Notes: generated by a model not told the origin, from the sequence alone. A stretch of DNA of 64,000 nt from Nocardioides sp. 1609 (GCF_004522105.1 NZ_SPUJ01000003.1:434001-498000); one strand, 5' to 3'. Positions 40,005 through 49,379 are shown, numbered from the stretch's first letter. A program made the numbers and translations.

Positions 40005-41365
40005 TACACGATCACCGTGCCTTCCATGACGGCGACGGCACGCAGGTCGCGGTACCACCGCTCGACGGGGTGTTCCTTGACGAAGCCGTGGCCGCCGAGC
40101 AGCTGGACGCCGTCGAGGCCGATCCGCATCCCCCGGTCGGCGCACGCCGTGCGGGCGAGCGACACCTCGCGGGAGAAGTCCTCGCCGGCCGCGGCCCGGG
40201 CGGCCGCCTTGTAGGTGAGCAGCCGCATCGCCTGGAGCTCGATCGCGATGTCGGCCACCATGAAGGCCACCGACTGACGGTGCGCGATCGGCTCACCGAA
40301 GGCGTGGCGCTCCTTGACGTAGGGCGTCACGTGGTCGAGCACGGCCTGCGCGGTGCCGACGGCCAGGGCGCACCAGGCCAGGCGCGACAGCCGCACGCAC
40401 TCGGTGTAGGTGGACCCGTCGGTCTCCCCCAGCACCGCGTCGGCGCCGACCCGGACGCCGTCGAGGGTGAGCCGGGCCAGCGACGCGGCGCGGACCCCCA
40501 TCGCCGGGTCGCCCTCGACGGCGAGGCCGGGGGTCGACGACTCGACCAGGAACAGCGTCGGCCGCCCCTCGAGGGAGGCACCGACCACGAGGAGCTCGGC
40601 CTCGGCACCGCGGGGCACCAGCGTCTTGACGCCGTCGAGCCGGTACCCGTCGCCGTCGCGGACCGCGGTCGTCGCCGGGGCGAGGACGTCGAGGAGCACC
40701 CTCGGCTCGGTGAGCGCGAGCGCGGCGCACGGGACGTCGTCGCCGGTGAACGCCGGGAGGTAGGTCCGCTGCTGGGCGTCGGTGCCCCACAGGCCGAGCG
40801 CGGTGGCGACCGAGCCGGGTGCGAGGTTGGCGACGGCGAGCCCGAGGTCGCCGTGCGCGAGGGCCTCGGCGACGAGCGTGCCCGCCATGGCCGACCGCTC
40901 CTCGGAGATCCCGCCGAGCGACTCGGGCAGGCCGAGGATCGGCAACCTGATCTCGAGGCCGGCCCTGAGCGCCGCCTCGGGCGCGGCACAGGCGTCGTTC
41001 GCCTCGGCCGCCGCGGGGCGGAGCACCTCGGCGGCGTACTCGGTGACGACGTCGACGAGCAGCTGCTCGTCCTCGGTCGGCGTCAGGTCGAAGACCCCCG
41101 AGCCCCTGGCCGGTGCCGGGCGGGCGCCCGGCACCCGGTCGCCGGCGCGGGCGAAGGTCCGGCTGGCCGCCGTCACGGTGCGGAACCCGCTCCGGGTGAC
41201 GGTGAGGACCGCCTGCTCGGCGGGCCTGCGCAGGCCGACCCGGTCGAGGAGGTCGCTCTGGGCGAGCCGGCTGAGACCGGCCACCAGGTAGCCGACGGGG
41301 TCGCGGGCCTCCGAGGTCGGGACGCCGTGGCGGCCGCCGGGTCGCAGGCTGGAGATCAGGGACAT
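40004..41365 (-). CDS. Acyl-CoA dehydrogenase (first of pair, short C-terminus)
   Basis: 453 residues. About 90 N-terminal residues come before the ACAD N-domain (DLTPTEDEQLLVDVVTEYAA). ALTEPRVLLD is a weak version of the usual TEPxxGSD loop, and the protein ends VMEGTVIV, three residues after the catalytic EGT, lacking the C-terminal FAD/partner tail found in ACAD1. It is thus the structurally atypical subunit of the pair. The ATG at 41365 is 7 nt after TACAGT, which sits in an inverted-repeat operator. Confidence 0.88.
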   Translation of the reverse strand: MSLISSLRPGGRHGVPTSEARDPVGYLVAGLSRLAQSDLLDRVGLRRPAEQAVLTVTRSGFRTVTAASRTFARAGDRVPGARPAPARGSGVFDLTPTEDEQLLVDVVTEYAAEVLRPAAAEANDACAAPEAALRAGLEIRLPILGLPESLGGISEERSAMAGTLVAEALAHGDLGLAVANLAPGSVATALGLWGTDAQQRTYLPAFTGDDVPCAALALTEPRVLLDVLAPATTAVRDGDGYRLDGVKTLVPRGAEAELLVVGASLEGRPTLFLVESSTPGLAVEGDPAMGVRAASLARLTLDGVRVGADAVLGETDGSTYTECVRLSRLAWCALAVGTAQAVLDHVTPYVKERHAFGEPIAHRQSVAFMVADIAIELQAMRLLTYKAAARAAAGEDFSREVSLARTACADRGMRIGLDGVQLLGGHGFVKEHPVERWYRDLRAVAVMEGTVIV

Positions 41366-41369
41366 GCGA

Positions 41370-41390
41370 GTTACTGTAACGCCGAGTTAC
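41370..41390. promoter_or_regulatory. Operator-like inverted repeats at the dehydrogenase promoter
   Basis: Two adjoining inverted repeats: GTTAC-T-GTAAC (41370-41380) and GTAAC-n5-GTTAC (41376-41390). They overlap the -10 (TACAGT, minus strand, 41373-41378) of the dehydrogenase pair. This layout is typical of a TetR-type fatty-acid repressor site, but no such regulator gene is in the window. Confidence 0.55.
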
Positions 41391-41451
41391 ACACAAGGCC
41401 ACGGGCGGCCGGGTGGCCCTGGTCACCGGGCTCGTCCCTAGGATCTGCGCC

Positions 41452-42045
41452 ATGCCCGACGACGCACCACTCGCTCCCCACGGCCCCTTGCCCACCGGCG
41501 GCACCGTCCGGCCGATGACCCGCTGGGGCACCCCGGTCATGCACCGCCCGCAGGCCCCCGTGACGGCGTACGACGACGAGCTGCGCACCCTCGTCGCCGA
41601 CATGGTCGCGACGATGTACGCCGCCGACGGCGTCGGGCTGGCGGCCTGCCAGATCGGCGTCGACCGCGCGGTCTTCGTCTTCGACTGCCCCGACGACGAC
41701 GGCGTGCGCACCGTCGGCGTCGTCTGCAACCCGGTGCTCACCCTGCCCGAGGGCAAGGACCGGCACCTCGAGGTCGCCGACGAGGGGTGCCTCTCGTTCC
41801 CGGGCGCCTTCGTCGACTGCGGCCGCCCGGACTTCGCCTCGGTCACCGGCACGGGCGTCGACGGCTCGCCGGTGGAGTTCTCCGGCGACGGGCTGCTCGC
41901 CCGGTGCCTGCAGCACGAGACCGACCACACCCTCGGCACCGTCTTCGGCGACCGGATCCCGACCCGCGCCCGCAAGAAGCTCCAGAAGCAGCACGACGCG
42001 GCCGCCGAGGACTACCCGCCCGGGTGGCCGGTCGACGCGGAGTGA
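41452..42045 (+). CDS. def: Peptide deformylase
   Basis: 197 residues. The three deformylase motifs are present: GVGLAACQIG, EGCLSFPG and the metal-binding QHETDHTLG (HExxH). It removes the N-formyl group from new proteins. An extended N-terminus (MPDDAPLAPHGPLPTGG) is seen in actinobacterial copies. The ATG at 41452 is 7 nt after TAGGAT (41439-41444), so leaderless. A second deformylase elsewhere in the genome is possible. Confidence 0.95.
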   Translation: MPDDAPLAPHGPLPTGGTVRPMTRWGTPVMHRPQAPVTAYDDELRTLVADMVATMYAADGVGLAACQIGVDRAVFVFDCPDDDGVRTVGVVCNPVLTLPEGKDRHLEVADEGCLSFPGAFVDCGRPDFASVTGTGVDGSPVEFSGDGLLARCLQHETDHTLGTVFGDRIPTRARKKLQKQHDAAAEDYPPGWPVDAE

Positions 42046-42067
42046 CCGCGCTCGGGCCGACGGTCCG

Positions 42068-42871
42068 TCACCGCCGGGCGGTCACGTAGCACGCGACGGC
42101 CGAGGCGGCGCCGACGTTGAGGGAGTCGACCCCGGCGGCCATCGGGATGATCGCGCGGCGGTCCGCGGCGCGCTCCCAGCGGGGCGAGAGCCCGTGGCCC
42201 TCGGAGCCGAGCACCAGCGCGACGCGGTCGAGTCCGGCGACGGCGTCCTCGACCGGGACGGAGTCGGCGGCGAGGGTGAGCGCGACCGTGGTGAAGCCGG
42301 CGCGGGAGAGCGAGGGCAGGGCGTCGTCCCAGTCGGGGAAGCGGGTCCACGGGACCGAGAAGACCGCGCCCATCGCCACCTTGATCGACCGGCGGTAGAG
42401 CGGGTCGGCGGCGCGTGGCGCGAGCAGCACGGCGTCGAAGCCGAGCGCGGCACCGGAGCGGAAGATCGCGCCGACGTTGGTGTGGTCGACGACGTCCTCG
42501 AGCACCAGGATCGAGCGCGCGCCGTCGATGACGTCGGCGACCGACCGGAGCGGACGGCGTTCGAGGCTGGCCAGGGCGCCGCGGTGCACGTGGAAGCCGG
42601 TGACCTGCTCGGCCAGCGCCTCCGAGAGCACGAAGCACGGCGCGTCGGTGGTGGCCAGGACGTCGCCGAGGCCGTCGAGCCACCGCGGCGCCATGAGGAA
42701 GGACCGGGGCGTGTGACCGTGCTCGACCGCGCGCCGCACGACCTTCTCCCCCTCCGCGAGGAACAACCCGTGCTCGGCCTCGAGCGTCTTGCGGAGCTGG
42801 ACGTCGCGCAGGTCGCGGTAGTCGGCCAGGCGCCGGTCCGCGGGATCCTCGATCTCGACGAGCTCAGCCAC
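42068..42871 (-). CDS. TrmH/SpoU-family RNA 2'-O-methyltransferase
   Basis: 267 residues. A substrate-binding N-terminal region (HGLFLAEGEKVVRRAVEHG) and the SPOUT knot with motif 1 VDHTNVGAIFRSGAALG, motif 2 LVLGSEGHGLS and motif 3 IPMAAGVDSLNVGAASAVAC. It methylates rRNA or tRNA ribose. GTG at 42871 overlaps the end of the siroheme synthase gene by 8 nt. Target RNA not identifiable from sequence. Confidence 0.92.
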   Translation of the reverse strand: MAELVEIEDPADRRLADYRDLRDVQLRKTLEAEHGLFLAEGEKVVRRAVEHGHTPRSFLMAPRWLDGLGDVLATTDAPCFVLSEALAEQVTGFHVHRGALASLERRPLRSVADVIDGARSILVLEDVVDHTNVGAIFRSGAALGFDAVLLAPRAADPLYRRSIKVAMGAVFSVPWTRFPDWDDALPSLSRAGFTTVALTLAADSVPVEDAVAGLDRVALVLGSEGHGLSPRWERAADRRAIIPMAAGVDSLNVGAASAVACYVTARR

Positions 42872-44114
42872 CGGCGTACCGCTCCGGGTGCGCGACGGCG
42901 ACGACCTCGCCCACGACGATGATCGCCGGCGGCTTGACCTGCTGGCTGGCCAGGTCGTGGGTGAGCTCGCCGAGCGTCGAGAGGACGGTGCGCTCCCCCG
43001 GCATCGTGCCGTCGCTGACGACCGCGACCGGGGTGGACGCCGGCCGCCCGCCGGCGAGCAGCGCGGCCGCGATCTGGGGACCGTGCTCCACGGCCATCAT
43101 CAGCAGCAGGGTCCCGCGCAGCCGCGCGACGGCGTCCCAGTCGGTGAGGGAGCGCTCGTGCCCGGGTGGCAGGTGGCCCGAGATGACGGTGAACTCGTGG
43201 GCGACCCCCCGGTGGGTCACCGGGATCCCGGCGATCGCGGGGACGGCGACCGGGCTGGTCAGCCCCGGGACGACCGTCACCGGGACGCCTGCCGCGCGGC
43301 AGGCGAGGACCTCCTCGTAGCCGCGGCCGAAGACGAAGTTGTCGCCGCCCTTGAACCGCACCACGCGGTGCCCGGCGAGTGCCTTCTCGACGATGATCCG
43401 GTTGATCTCCTCCTGCTGCGCGGAGCGGCCCCGGGGCAGCTTGGCGACGTCGATCAGCTCGACGTCGCTCGGCAGCTCACCGAGCAGCTCGCGCGGCGCG
43501 AGCCGGTCGGCCACGACGACGTCGGCCTCCATGAGCGCGCGGCGTCCGGCCAGCGAGATCAGCTGCGGGTCGCCCGGACCGCCGCCGACCAACGTGACGC
43601 CCGGGGTGTGGGCGCCCTCGACCCCGCGGTGCCGGGCCGCGACGATCGTGCCCTCCCGCAGCCCGTCGAGCACCTGGTCGCGCACCGCCACCGAACGGCG
43701 GGGGTCGCGACCGCCGTGCACCGCGACCGTGACGCCGGCGGCCCGGCCCACGGCCGGGGTCCAGGCGGTCGCCTGCGTGGCGTCGTCGGAGCGGACGCAG
43801 AAGACCCGGCGCTCCTCGGCCGCGACCGAGACCGCGTCGTTGACCGCCACGTGGTCGGTCGCCGCGACGACGTACCAGGCGCCGTCGAGGTCGCCGGCCT
43901 CGAAGCCCCGGCGCACCCAGGTGGCCTCACCGGCGCCCACCAGGCCCTCGATCGCGGGCGTCACGTCGGGCGAGACGACCAGGACGTCGGCACCGGCCGC
44001 GATCAGCTGCGGCACGCGGCGCTGGGCGACGTGCCCGCCGCCGACCACGACCACCCGCCGGCCGGCGAGGCGGAGGCCGGTGGGGTACAGCTGGTCGTCG
44101 TCCACGGGCTCCAT
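42864..44114 (-). CDS. cysG: Siroheme synthase (precorrin-2 dehydrogenase plus SUMT)
   Basis: About 416 residues. The N-terminal half is a NAD-dependent precorrin-2 dehydrogenase (YPTGLRLAGRRVVVVGGG and FCVRSDDATQA). The C-terminal half is uroporphyrinogen-III C-methyltransferase (VTLVGGGPGDPQLISLAGR, VVVADRLAPRELL, RFKGGDNFVFGRGYEE, VPGLTSPVAVPAIAGIPVTH). Two activities of siroheme/cobalamin synthesis in one chain, as in CysG. Starts at 44126, 44123 and 44114 are possible; 44114 is the conservative choice. Divergent from PEBP. Confidence 0.93.
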   Translation of the reverse strand: MEPVDDDQLYPTGLRLAGRRVVVVGGGHVAQRRVPQLIAAGADVLVVSPDVTPAIEGLVGAGEATWVRRGFEAGDLDGAWYVVAATDHVAVNDAVSVAAEERRVFCVRSDDATQATAWTPAVGRAAGVTVAVHGGRDPRRSVAVRDQVLDGLREGTIVAARHRGVEGAHTPGVTLVGGGPGDPQLISLAGRRALMEADVVVADRLAPRELLGELPSDVELIDVAKLPRGRSAQQEEINRIIVEKALAGHRVVRFKGGDNFVFGRGYEEVLACRAAGVPVTVVPGLTSPVAVPAIAGIPVTHRGVAHEFTVISGHLPPGHERSLTDWDAVARLRGTLLLMMAVEHGPQIAAALLAGGRPASTPVAVVSDGTMPGERTVLSTLGELTHDLASQQVKPPAIIVVGEVVAVAHPERYAGG

Positions 44115-44130
44115 GGCTGGCATCATCCCG

Positions 44131-44136
44131 TACGTT
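44131..44136 (+). promoter_or_regulatory. -10 hexamer of leaderless PEBP gene
   Basis: TACGTT, 6 nt upstream of the ATG at 44143. The palindromic ACGT core also places a weak hexamer on the opposite strand for the divergent siroheme synthase gene. Confidence 0.5.
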
Positions 44137-44142
44137 GGCGGC

Positions 44143-44667
44143 ATGGTCCTCGAACGCCCCGTCACACCGAATCCCTACGACCTGCTGGCACCGGTGCCGT
44201 CCTTCGCGGTGAGCAGCGCCGACGTCACCGACGGTGCCCCGCTGAAGGACGACCAGGTCGCCGACGCGGGCAACACCTCGCCCCAGCTCACCTGGGACGC
44301 CGTCGAGGGCGCCCGGAGCTACACCGTCACCTGCTTCGACCCCGACGCCCCCACGCCGAGCGGATTCTGGCACTGGGTCCTCGTCGACCTCCCGGCCGAC
44401 GTCACCTCGCTCGACACCGGCGCCGGTGCCGAGGGAGCGAGCCTGCCCGGGGCGGCGTTCATGTGCCGCAACGACGGCGGCTCGAAGGCCTTCATGGGGG
44501 CCGCGCCGCCCGAGGGCGACCAGGTGCACCGCTACTTCTTCGTCGTGCACGCGGTCACCGAGCCCGCCCTCGGCGTCGACTCCGACGCCTCGCCGGCCGT
44601 CGTGTCGTTCAACCTCGCGTTCAAGACCGCGGCCCGCGCGATCCTGCACGGCACCTACCAGCACTGA
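44143..44667 (+). CDS. YbhB/YbcL-type phosphatidylethanolamine-binding protein (PEBP)
   Basis: 174 residues. The PEBP core: NTSPQLTWDAVEGARSYTVT, the CFDPDAPTPSGFWHWVLVDL motif, and HRYFFVVHAV. It is a cytoplasmic ligand-binding fold in bacteria with no known enzyme activity. Two terminator-like hairpins separate it from the convergent reductase gene. Confidence 0.93.
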   Translation: MVLERPVTPNPYDLLAPVPSFAVSSADVTDGAPLKDDQVADAGNTSPQLTWDAVEGARSYTVTCFDPDAPTPSGFWHWVLVDLPADVTSLDTGAGAEGASLPGAAFMCRNDGGSKAFMGAAPPEGDQVHRYFFVVHAVTEPALGVDSDASPAVVSFNLAFKTAARAILHGTYQH

Positions 44668-44682
44668 CCTCGGAACGACGTC

Positions 44683-44752
44683 GACCCGTCACCTGTAGGT
44701 GACGGGTCGGGCCGGGTTGCGCACTGACCCGTCACCCATGGGTGACGGGTCA
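44683..44752. terminator. Two tandem perfect hairpins between convergent genes
   Basis: Hairpin 1 (44683-44708): 12-bp stem GACCCGTCACCT/AGGTGACGGGTC, loop GT. Hairpin 2 (44725-44752): a perfect 28-bp palindrome whose arm shares GACCCGTCACC with the first. They lie between PEBP and the FMN reductase gene. Confidence 0.75.
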
Positions 44753-44761
44753 GCGTGATGA

Positions 44762-45367
44762 TCAGCCGCCGGCGCGGCGGATGAGCTCCTCGAACGGCGT
44801 CGGGTCGGCCAGCTCGTCCTCGACCGACCGGGGCCGGTTGACCGCGGGCCGGCGGCCGAGCAGGGCGGCCAGCTCGCGCGCGGCCCGGGTGATCCGGCCG
44901 GAGAGGTCGGCGTCGCTCCCGAAGTCGTCGGTCGCGGCGAACACGGCGGTCGGGACGACGAGGGCCCGCAGGTAGGAGAAGAGCGGACGCATCGCGTGGT
45001 CGACGACCAGCGAGTGCCGCGCCGAGCCGGCCGTGGCGCCGAGCAGCACCGGCGTCCCGATGAGGACGTCACGTGGCAGCAGGTCGAAGAACATCTTGAA
45101 CAGGCCGCTGTAGGACGCCGCGAACACCGGGCTCACCACGACGAGGGCGTCGGCCGCCGCGACGGCGTCCTGCGCGGCCTGCAGCTCGGGTCCGGGGAAG
45201 CCGGTGAGGAGGTGGTCGGCCAGCGGCCGGGCCAGCGGCCGCAGCTCGACGACCTCCAGCTCGACCGGCCCCAGCTCCCGCACGACGGCCTCGGTGAGGC
45301 GGTCGGCGAGCAGCCGGGTCGACGACGGGACGCCGAGGCCGGCGCTGATCACGACGAGGCGAGTCAT
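44762..45367 (-). CDS. FMN reductase, CE1759 family
   Basis: 201 residues of the flavodoxin-like NADPH-dependent FMN reductase fold (LVVISAGLGVPSSTRLLADR, VSPVFAASYSGLFKMFFDLL). It supplies reduced flavin to a partner oxygenase. The ATG overlaps the stop of the LLM gene by 4 nt (ATGA), making a translationally coupled pair. Confidence 0.9.
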   Translation of the reverse strand: MTRLVVISAGLGVPSSTRLLADRLTEAVVRELGPVELEVVELRPLARPLADHLLTGFPGPELQAAQDAVAAADALVVVSPVFAASYSGLFKMFFDLLPRDVLIGTPVLLGATAGSARHSLVVDHAMRPLFSYLRALVVPTAVFAATDDFGSDADLSGRITRAARELAALLGRRPAVNRPRSVEDELADPTPFEELIRRAGG

Positions 45368-46473
45368 GCCGGCACCCTCTCAGCCGTCTCCACGGGAGCG
45401 CCGGCGGGCGTGGCCGCGACGCGTGCCGCGTGGGTGGGTGCGTCCGGCACGTGCGCCGGTCGGCCCTCGGCGAACCCGGCCCGCAGGTCGGGCAGCACCT
45501 CGCCGAGCAGGTCGAGCTGCTCGAGGACGGTCTTGAGCGGCAGCCCCGCGTGGTCGACGAGGAACAGCTGGCGCTGGTAGTCGCCGACGTAGTCGCGGAA
45601 GCCGAGCGTGCGCTCCACGAGCTCCTGCGGCGAGCCGACGGTCAGGGGCGTCTGCTGGGTGAAGTCCTCGAGCGAGGGCCCGTGACCGTAGACCGGCGCG
45701 TTGTCGAAGTACGGACGGAACTCGCGGACGGCGTCCTGGCTGTTGCGGCGGATGAAGAACTGCCCGCCCAGGCCGACGACGGCCTGGTCGGCGGTGCCGT
45801 GACCGTAGTGCTCGAAGCGCTTGCGGTAGAACGCGACCATCTGCTGGGTGTGGCTCGCCGGCCAGAAGATGTGGTTGTGGAAGAAGCCGTCGCCGTAGTA
45901 GGCCGCCTGCTCGGCGATCTCCGGGGTCCTGATCGAGCCGTGCCACACGAACGGCGCCACGCCGTCGAGCGGGCGCGGGGTGGCGGTGAAGCCCTGGAGC
46001 GGGGTGCGGAACCGGCCCTCCCAGTCGACGACGTCCTCGGTCCAGAGCCGGCGCAGCAGGGCGTAGTTCTCGAGCGCCAGGTTGACGCCCTCGCGGATGT
46101 CCTTGCCGAACCAGGGGTAGACCGGGCCGGTGTTGCCGCGGCCGAGCATGAGGTCCATCCGACCGTCGGTCAGGTGCTGGAGGGTGCCGTAGTCCTCGGC
46201 GATCCGCACCGGGTCGGTGGTCGTGATCAGCGTCGTGGACGTCGACAGGATGATCCGCTCGGTCTGCGCCGCGATCCACGCCATGGTCGTCGTCGGGGAC
46301 GACGCGACGAAGGGCGGGTTGTGGTGCTGGCCGACCGCGACGACGTCGAGCCCGATGTCCTCGGCCTTCTTGGCGATGGTGACCTGCGCCTTGATGCGCT
46401 CGTGCTCGGTCGGCGTCCGACCCGTCGTGGGGTCCGTGGTGACGTCACCGACGCTGAAGATGCCGAACTGCAT
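45364..46473 (-). CDS. LLM-class flavin-dependent oxidoreductase, CE1758 family
   Basis: 369 residues, bacterial luciferase-like TIM barrel (MQFGIFSVGD, VAVGQHHNPPFVASSP, LMLGRGNTGPVYPWFGKDI). It works with the next-gene FMN reductase as a two-component flavin monooxygenase; substrate unknown. AGGAG lies 6 nt before the ATG. The upstream 46490-46520 region has GTTGATCACCTCGACAAC, a GTTG-n10-CAAC inverted repeat that may be a MarR-type operator. Confidence 0.92.
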   Translation of the reverse strand: MQFGIFSVGDVTTDPTTGRTPTEHERIKAQVTIAKKAEDIGLDVVAVGQHHNPPFVASSPTTTMAWIAAQTERIILSTSTTLITTTDPVRIAEDYGTLQHLTDGRMDLMLGRGNTGPVYPWFGKDIREGVNLALENYALLRRLWTEDVVDWEGRFRTPLQGFTATPRPLDGVAPFVWHGSIRTPEIAEQAAYYGDGFFHNHIFWPASHTQQMVAFYRKRFEHYGHGTADQAVVGLGGQFFIRRNSQDAVREFRPYFDNAPVYGHGPSLEDFTQQTPLTVGSPQELVERTLGFRDYVGDYQRQLFLVDHAGLPLKTVLEQLDLLGEVLPDLRAGFAEGRPAHVPDAPTHAARVAATPAGAPVETAERVPA

Positions 46474-46580
46474 GACCGCTCCTGGTGTCCGGGGTAGTTG
46501 AAAGGTTGATCACCTCGACAACGTCGACCCGGTCCGCCCTATTCCACGGCCAACCGGGGACGGACGGGGAGGGACGTGGC

Positions 46581-47660
46581 TCAGCGGGCGGTGCGGCTGA
46601 GGATCAGCACCGCCCGGTCGTCGTCGCCGCGGGGCACCTGGTGCACGATACGTCGGGCCGCGCCGGCCGCGCCTCGGCCGAACGCCCGGGCCGCGGTCTC
46701 CTGGAGCCAGCGGATGCCGTCGTCGATGTCGCCGCCGCGCTCCTCCACGACGCCGTCGGTGTAGAAGAGCAGCGCGTGGCCCGGCCCGAGGACGCCGTGC
46801 GCGGCCTCCAGCCCCGGGTCGTCGAGGATGCCGAGCGCGGTCCCGCGCGCGCTGTCGACGGTCCACGCCCCGACGCCGTCCGCCCCGGGGTGCCAGCGCA
46901 GCGCCGGCGGGTGCCCGGCGCTGAGCACGGTGTACTCGCCCGAGGTGAGGTCGACGCTCACGTGGACGGCGGTCGCGAACGTCTCGGCCGAGTGCTGGCG
47001 CAGCAGGAACGCGTTGGCGGCCTCGAAGAGTCGCGGTCCGCGCAGCGCGCCGACCATCCCGCCGATCGCGCCGGCCAGCAGCAACGCCGAGGGGGCCGCC
47101 TTGACGCCCTTGCCGACGACGTCCACGAGCACCAGGTCGAGCAGCTGCTCCTCCTCGTCGAGGTCGGCGACCATGAAGTCGCCGGCGTACCCGACGCCGT
47201 GGGCGGCGACCATCGCGGTCTCGCACGACCACCCGTCGGGCAGCTCCGGGACGCGTCCCTGGGCGTTCAACCGGTCGCGGAGGTCGGCGAGGAGCGCCTC
47301 GCTGAGCGGCGTCGGGAGGCCGCTGCGCTGGCGGCTCGACACGTACAGGACCAGCGCGACGAAGAGGACCAGGATCACCAGCCCGGCGCCACGGCTGCCG
47401 GCGCTCTCGGCGACCGTCAGCCGGGCGGTGATGGCGGCGGCCGAGGTGGCGAGGGCCAGCACGACCAACGGGCCGAACCGCAGGAGGAGCGTGCCGGCGA
47501 GCAGCCACAGGAAGAAGCCCGACAGCGGGAACCAGTCGTAGGCCAGCATCGAGACCACGAACGACACCAGGACGCCGACCAGCAGCGCGGTCAGGGCGAC
47601 CAGCTGGCTCTGCTGGGTGCCCGACCGCCACTGGTCGATCATGTCGCGCACCCAGGTCAC
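46581..47660 (-). CDS. Membrane-anchored PP2C/SpoIIE-type serine phosphatase
   Basis: 359 residues. Four hydrophobic segments occupy the N-terminal ~120 residues (LVALTALLVGVLVSFVVSML ... GAGLVILVLFVALVLYVSS). The C-terminal PP2C-like domain has GYAGDFMVADLDEEEQ, LVLVDVVGKGVKAAPSALLL, HVSVDLTSGEYTVLSAGHPP and LLFYTDGVVEERGG. These phosphatases reset anti-sigma-factor antagonists; the partner is not in the window. GTG at 47660 follows TACCGT (minus strand, 47667-47672) by 6 nt; an ATG at 47642 is a possible alternative. Confidence 0.88.
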   Translation of the reverse strand: MTWVRDMIDQWRSGTQQSQLVALTALLVGVLVSFVVSMLAYDWFPLSGFFLWLLAGTLLLRFGPLVVLALATSAAAITARLTVAESAGSRGAGLVILVLFVALVLYVSSRQRSGLPTPLSEALLADLRDRLNAQGRVPELPDGWSCETAMVAAHGVGYAGDFMVADLDEEEQLLDLVLVDVVGKGVKAAPSALLLAGAIGGMVGALRGPRLFEAANAFLLRQHSAETFATAVHVSVDLTSGEYTVLSAGHPPALRWHPGADGVGAWTVDSARGTALGILDDPGLEAAHGVLGPGHALLFYTDGVVEERGGDIDDGIRWLQETAARAFGRGAAGAARRIVHQVPRGDDDRAVLILSRTAR

Positions 47661-47743
47661 CCGCGAACGGTAGTGGCCGCGCGCGGCCCGCGTCGGCGGA
47701 CGCACCGATCCGACACAGGTTCGTGACTCACCCTTCTGCTCGG

Positions 47744-47772
47744 TTGACGGGTCGCGGCGAACCGACCACGGT
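47744..47772 (+). promoter_or_regulatory. Catalase promoter (-35/-10)
   Basis: TTGACG (47744-47749), a 17-bp spacer, and CACGGT (47767-47772), 6 nt before the ATG at 47779. The most complete sigma-factor consensus in the window, and it makes the message leaderless. Confidence 0.75.
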
Positions 47773-47778
47773 CGAACG

Positions 47779-49293
47779 ATGACCCAGACGGAACCGACAG
47801 CGACCACGGGATCCACCACCGGATCGGGTGCTCCCGCCCCGAGCGACCGCAACAGCCTCACCATCGGGCCCGACGGGCCGATCCTCCTGCACGACCACCA
47901 CTTCATCGAGCAGATGGCCCACTTCAACCGCGAGCGGGTGCCGGAGCGCAACGTGCACGCCAAGGGCTCCGGCGCGTTCGGGACCCTGACGATCACCGGC
48001 GACGTCGAGCGGTACACGAAGGCCGCGGTCTTCAGGAAGGGCACGACCACCGACATGCTGGCGCGGTTCTCGACCGTCGCCGGCGAGATGGGCTCCCCGG
48101 ACACCTGGCGCGACCCGCGCGGGTTCTCGCTGAAGTTCTACACCTCCGAGGGCAACTGGGACCTCGTCGGCAACAACACCCCCGTCTTCTTCGTCCGCGA
48201 CACGATGAAGTTCCCGCACTTCATCCGCTCGCAGAAGCGGCGGGGCGGCTCCGGGCTGCGCGACAACGACATGCAGTGGGACTTCTGGACCCTCAACCCG
48301 GAGTCCGCGCACCAGGTCACCTGGCTGATGGGCGACCGCGGGATCCCGCGGTCGTGGCGCCACATGCAGGGCTACGGCAGCCACACCTACCTGTGGTTCA
48401 ACGAGGCCGGCGAGAAGTCCTGGGTGAAGTTCCACTTCCACAGCGACCAGGGCGTCGAGTGCCTCACGCAGGAGGAGGCGAACCGGATCGCCGGCGAGGA
48501 CTCCGACCACCACCGCCGCGACCTCTACGAGTCCATCGAGGCCGGTGACCACCCGAGCTGGACCCTCAAGGTGCAGGTGATACCGTACGACGAGGCGCGG
48601 ACCTACCGGTTCAACCCGTTCGACCTCACCAAGGTCTGGCCGCACGCCGACTACCCGCTCATCGAGGTCGGCACGATGACGCTCGACCGCAACCCCGAGA
48701 ACCACTTCGCCCAGATCGAGCAGGCGGCGTTCGAGCCGTCCGCGATCGTGCCCGGGATCGGCTTCTCCCCCGACAAGATGCTGCTCGGCCGGGTCTTCGC
48801 CTACGCCGACACCCACCGCTACCGGATCGGCCCGAACTACCAGCAGCTGCCGGTCAACCGGCACCGCGTCGAGGGCGCCTACACCTACCAGTTCGACGGG
48901 CCGATGGCCTACGACCACGCCGGGGACCGCTCGAAGTACGCCCCCAACACCTACGGCGACCCGTACTCCGACCTGACCGGCCCCGTCGAGGACGGCTGGG
49001 AGACCGACGGCGCCTTCGTCCGGGAGGCCTACACCCTGCGCGAGGAGGACGACGACTTCGGCCAGGCGCGCACGATGGTCAACGACGTCTGGGACGACGC
49101 CGCCCGCGAGCGGTTCGTCGGCAACGTCGCCGGCCACCTGCTCGGCGGCGTCAGCGAGCCGGTGCTGGAGCGGGCCTTCGAGTACTGGAGGAACGTCGAC
49201 CCCGAGATCGGCAAGCGCATCGAGGAGGCGGTCCGCGCCGACGCCGGCAACGACGTCGCCCCCGGCCCGACGGAGGTCGAGGACCCCGTCTGA
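47779..49293 (+). CDS. Monofunctional heme catalase
   Basis: 504 residues. The distal histidine is in [13 protein letters not shown] near residue 60 and Asn in [12 protein letters not shown]. The proximal heme Tyr is in [16 protein letters not shown] near 344. It has the usual small-subunit catalase length. A divergent serine-phosphatase gene is 118 bp upstream. It pairs functionally with katG as a peroxide scavenger. A strong hairpin terminator follows. Confidence 0.97.
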   Translation: MTQTEPTATTGSTTGSGAPAPSDRNSLTIGPDGPILLHDHHFIEQMAHFNRERVPERNVHAKGSGAFGTLTITGDVERYTKAAVFRKGTTTDMLARFSTVAGEMGSPDTWRDPRGFSLKFYTSEGNWDLVGNNTPVFFVRDTMKFPHFIRSQKRRGGSGLRDNDMQWDFWTLNPESAHQVTWLMGDRGIPRSWRHMQGYGSHTYLWFNEAGEKSWVKFHFHSDQGVECLTQEEANRIAGEDSDHHRRDLYESIEAGDHPSWTLKVQVIPYDEARTYRFNPFDLTKVWPHADYPLIEVGTMTLDRNPENHFAQIEQAAFEPSAIVPGIGFSPDKMLLGRVFAYADTHRYRIGPNYQQLPVNRHRVEGAYTYQFDGPMAYDHAGDRSKYAPNTYGDPYSDLTGPVEDGWETDGAFVREAYTLREEDDDFGQARTMVNDVWDDAARERFVGNVAGHLLGGVSEPVLERAFEYWRNVDPEIGKRIEEAVRADAGNDVAPGPTEVEDPV

Positions 49294-49305
49294 GCCCGGA
49301 CCGAG

Positions 49306-49346
49306 GCCGAGTCGGCGTTCGCACTCACTGCGAACGCCGACTCGGC
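49306..49346. terminator. Catalase / FAD-oxidase bidirectional terminator
   Basis: A perfect 18-bp inverted repeat (GCCGAGTCGGCGTTCGCA) with loop CTCAC. It lies 13 nt after the catalase stop, before the stop of the convergent FAD-dependent gene. Confidence 0.8.
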
Positions 49347-49379
49347 GCCGTCTGACTTCACCTCCACGCCGACTCGCCG

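Noticed and set aside
40004..41365. Frameshift at the end of the first acyl-CoA dehydrogenase
   Set aside because: The stop overlaps the next start exactly as in coupled genes, so the short C-terminus looks genuine.
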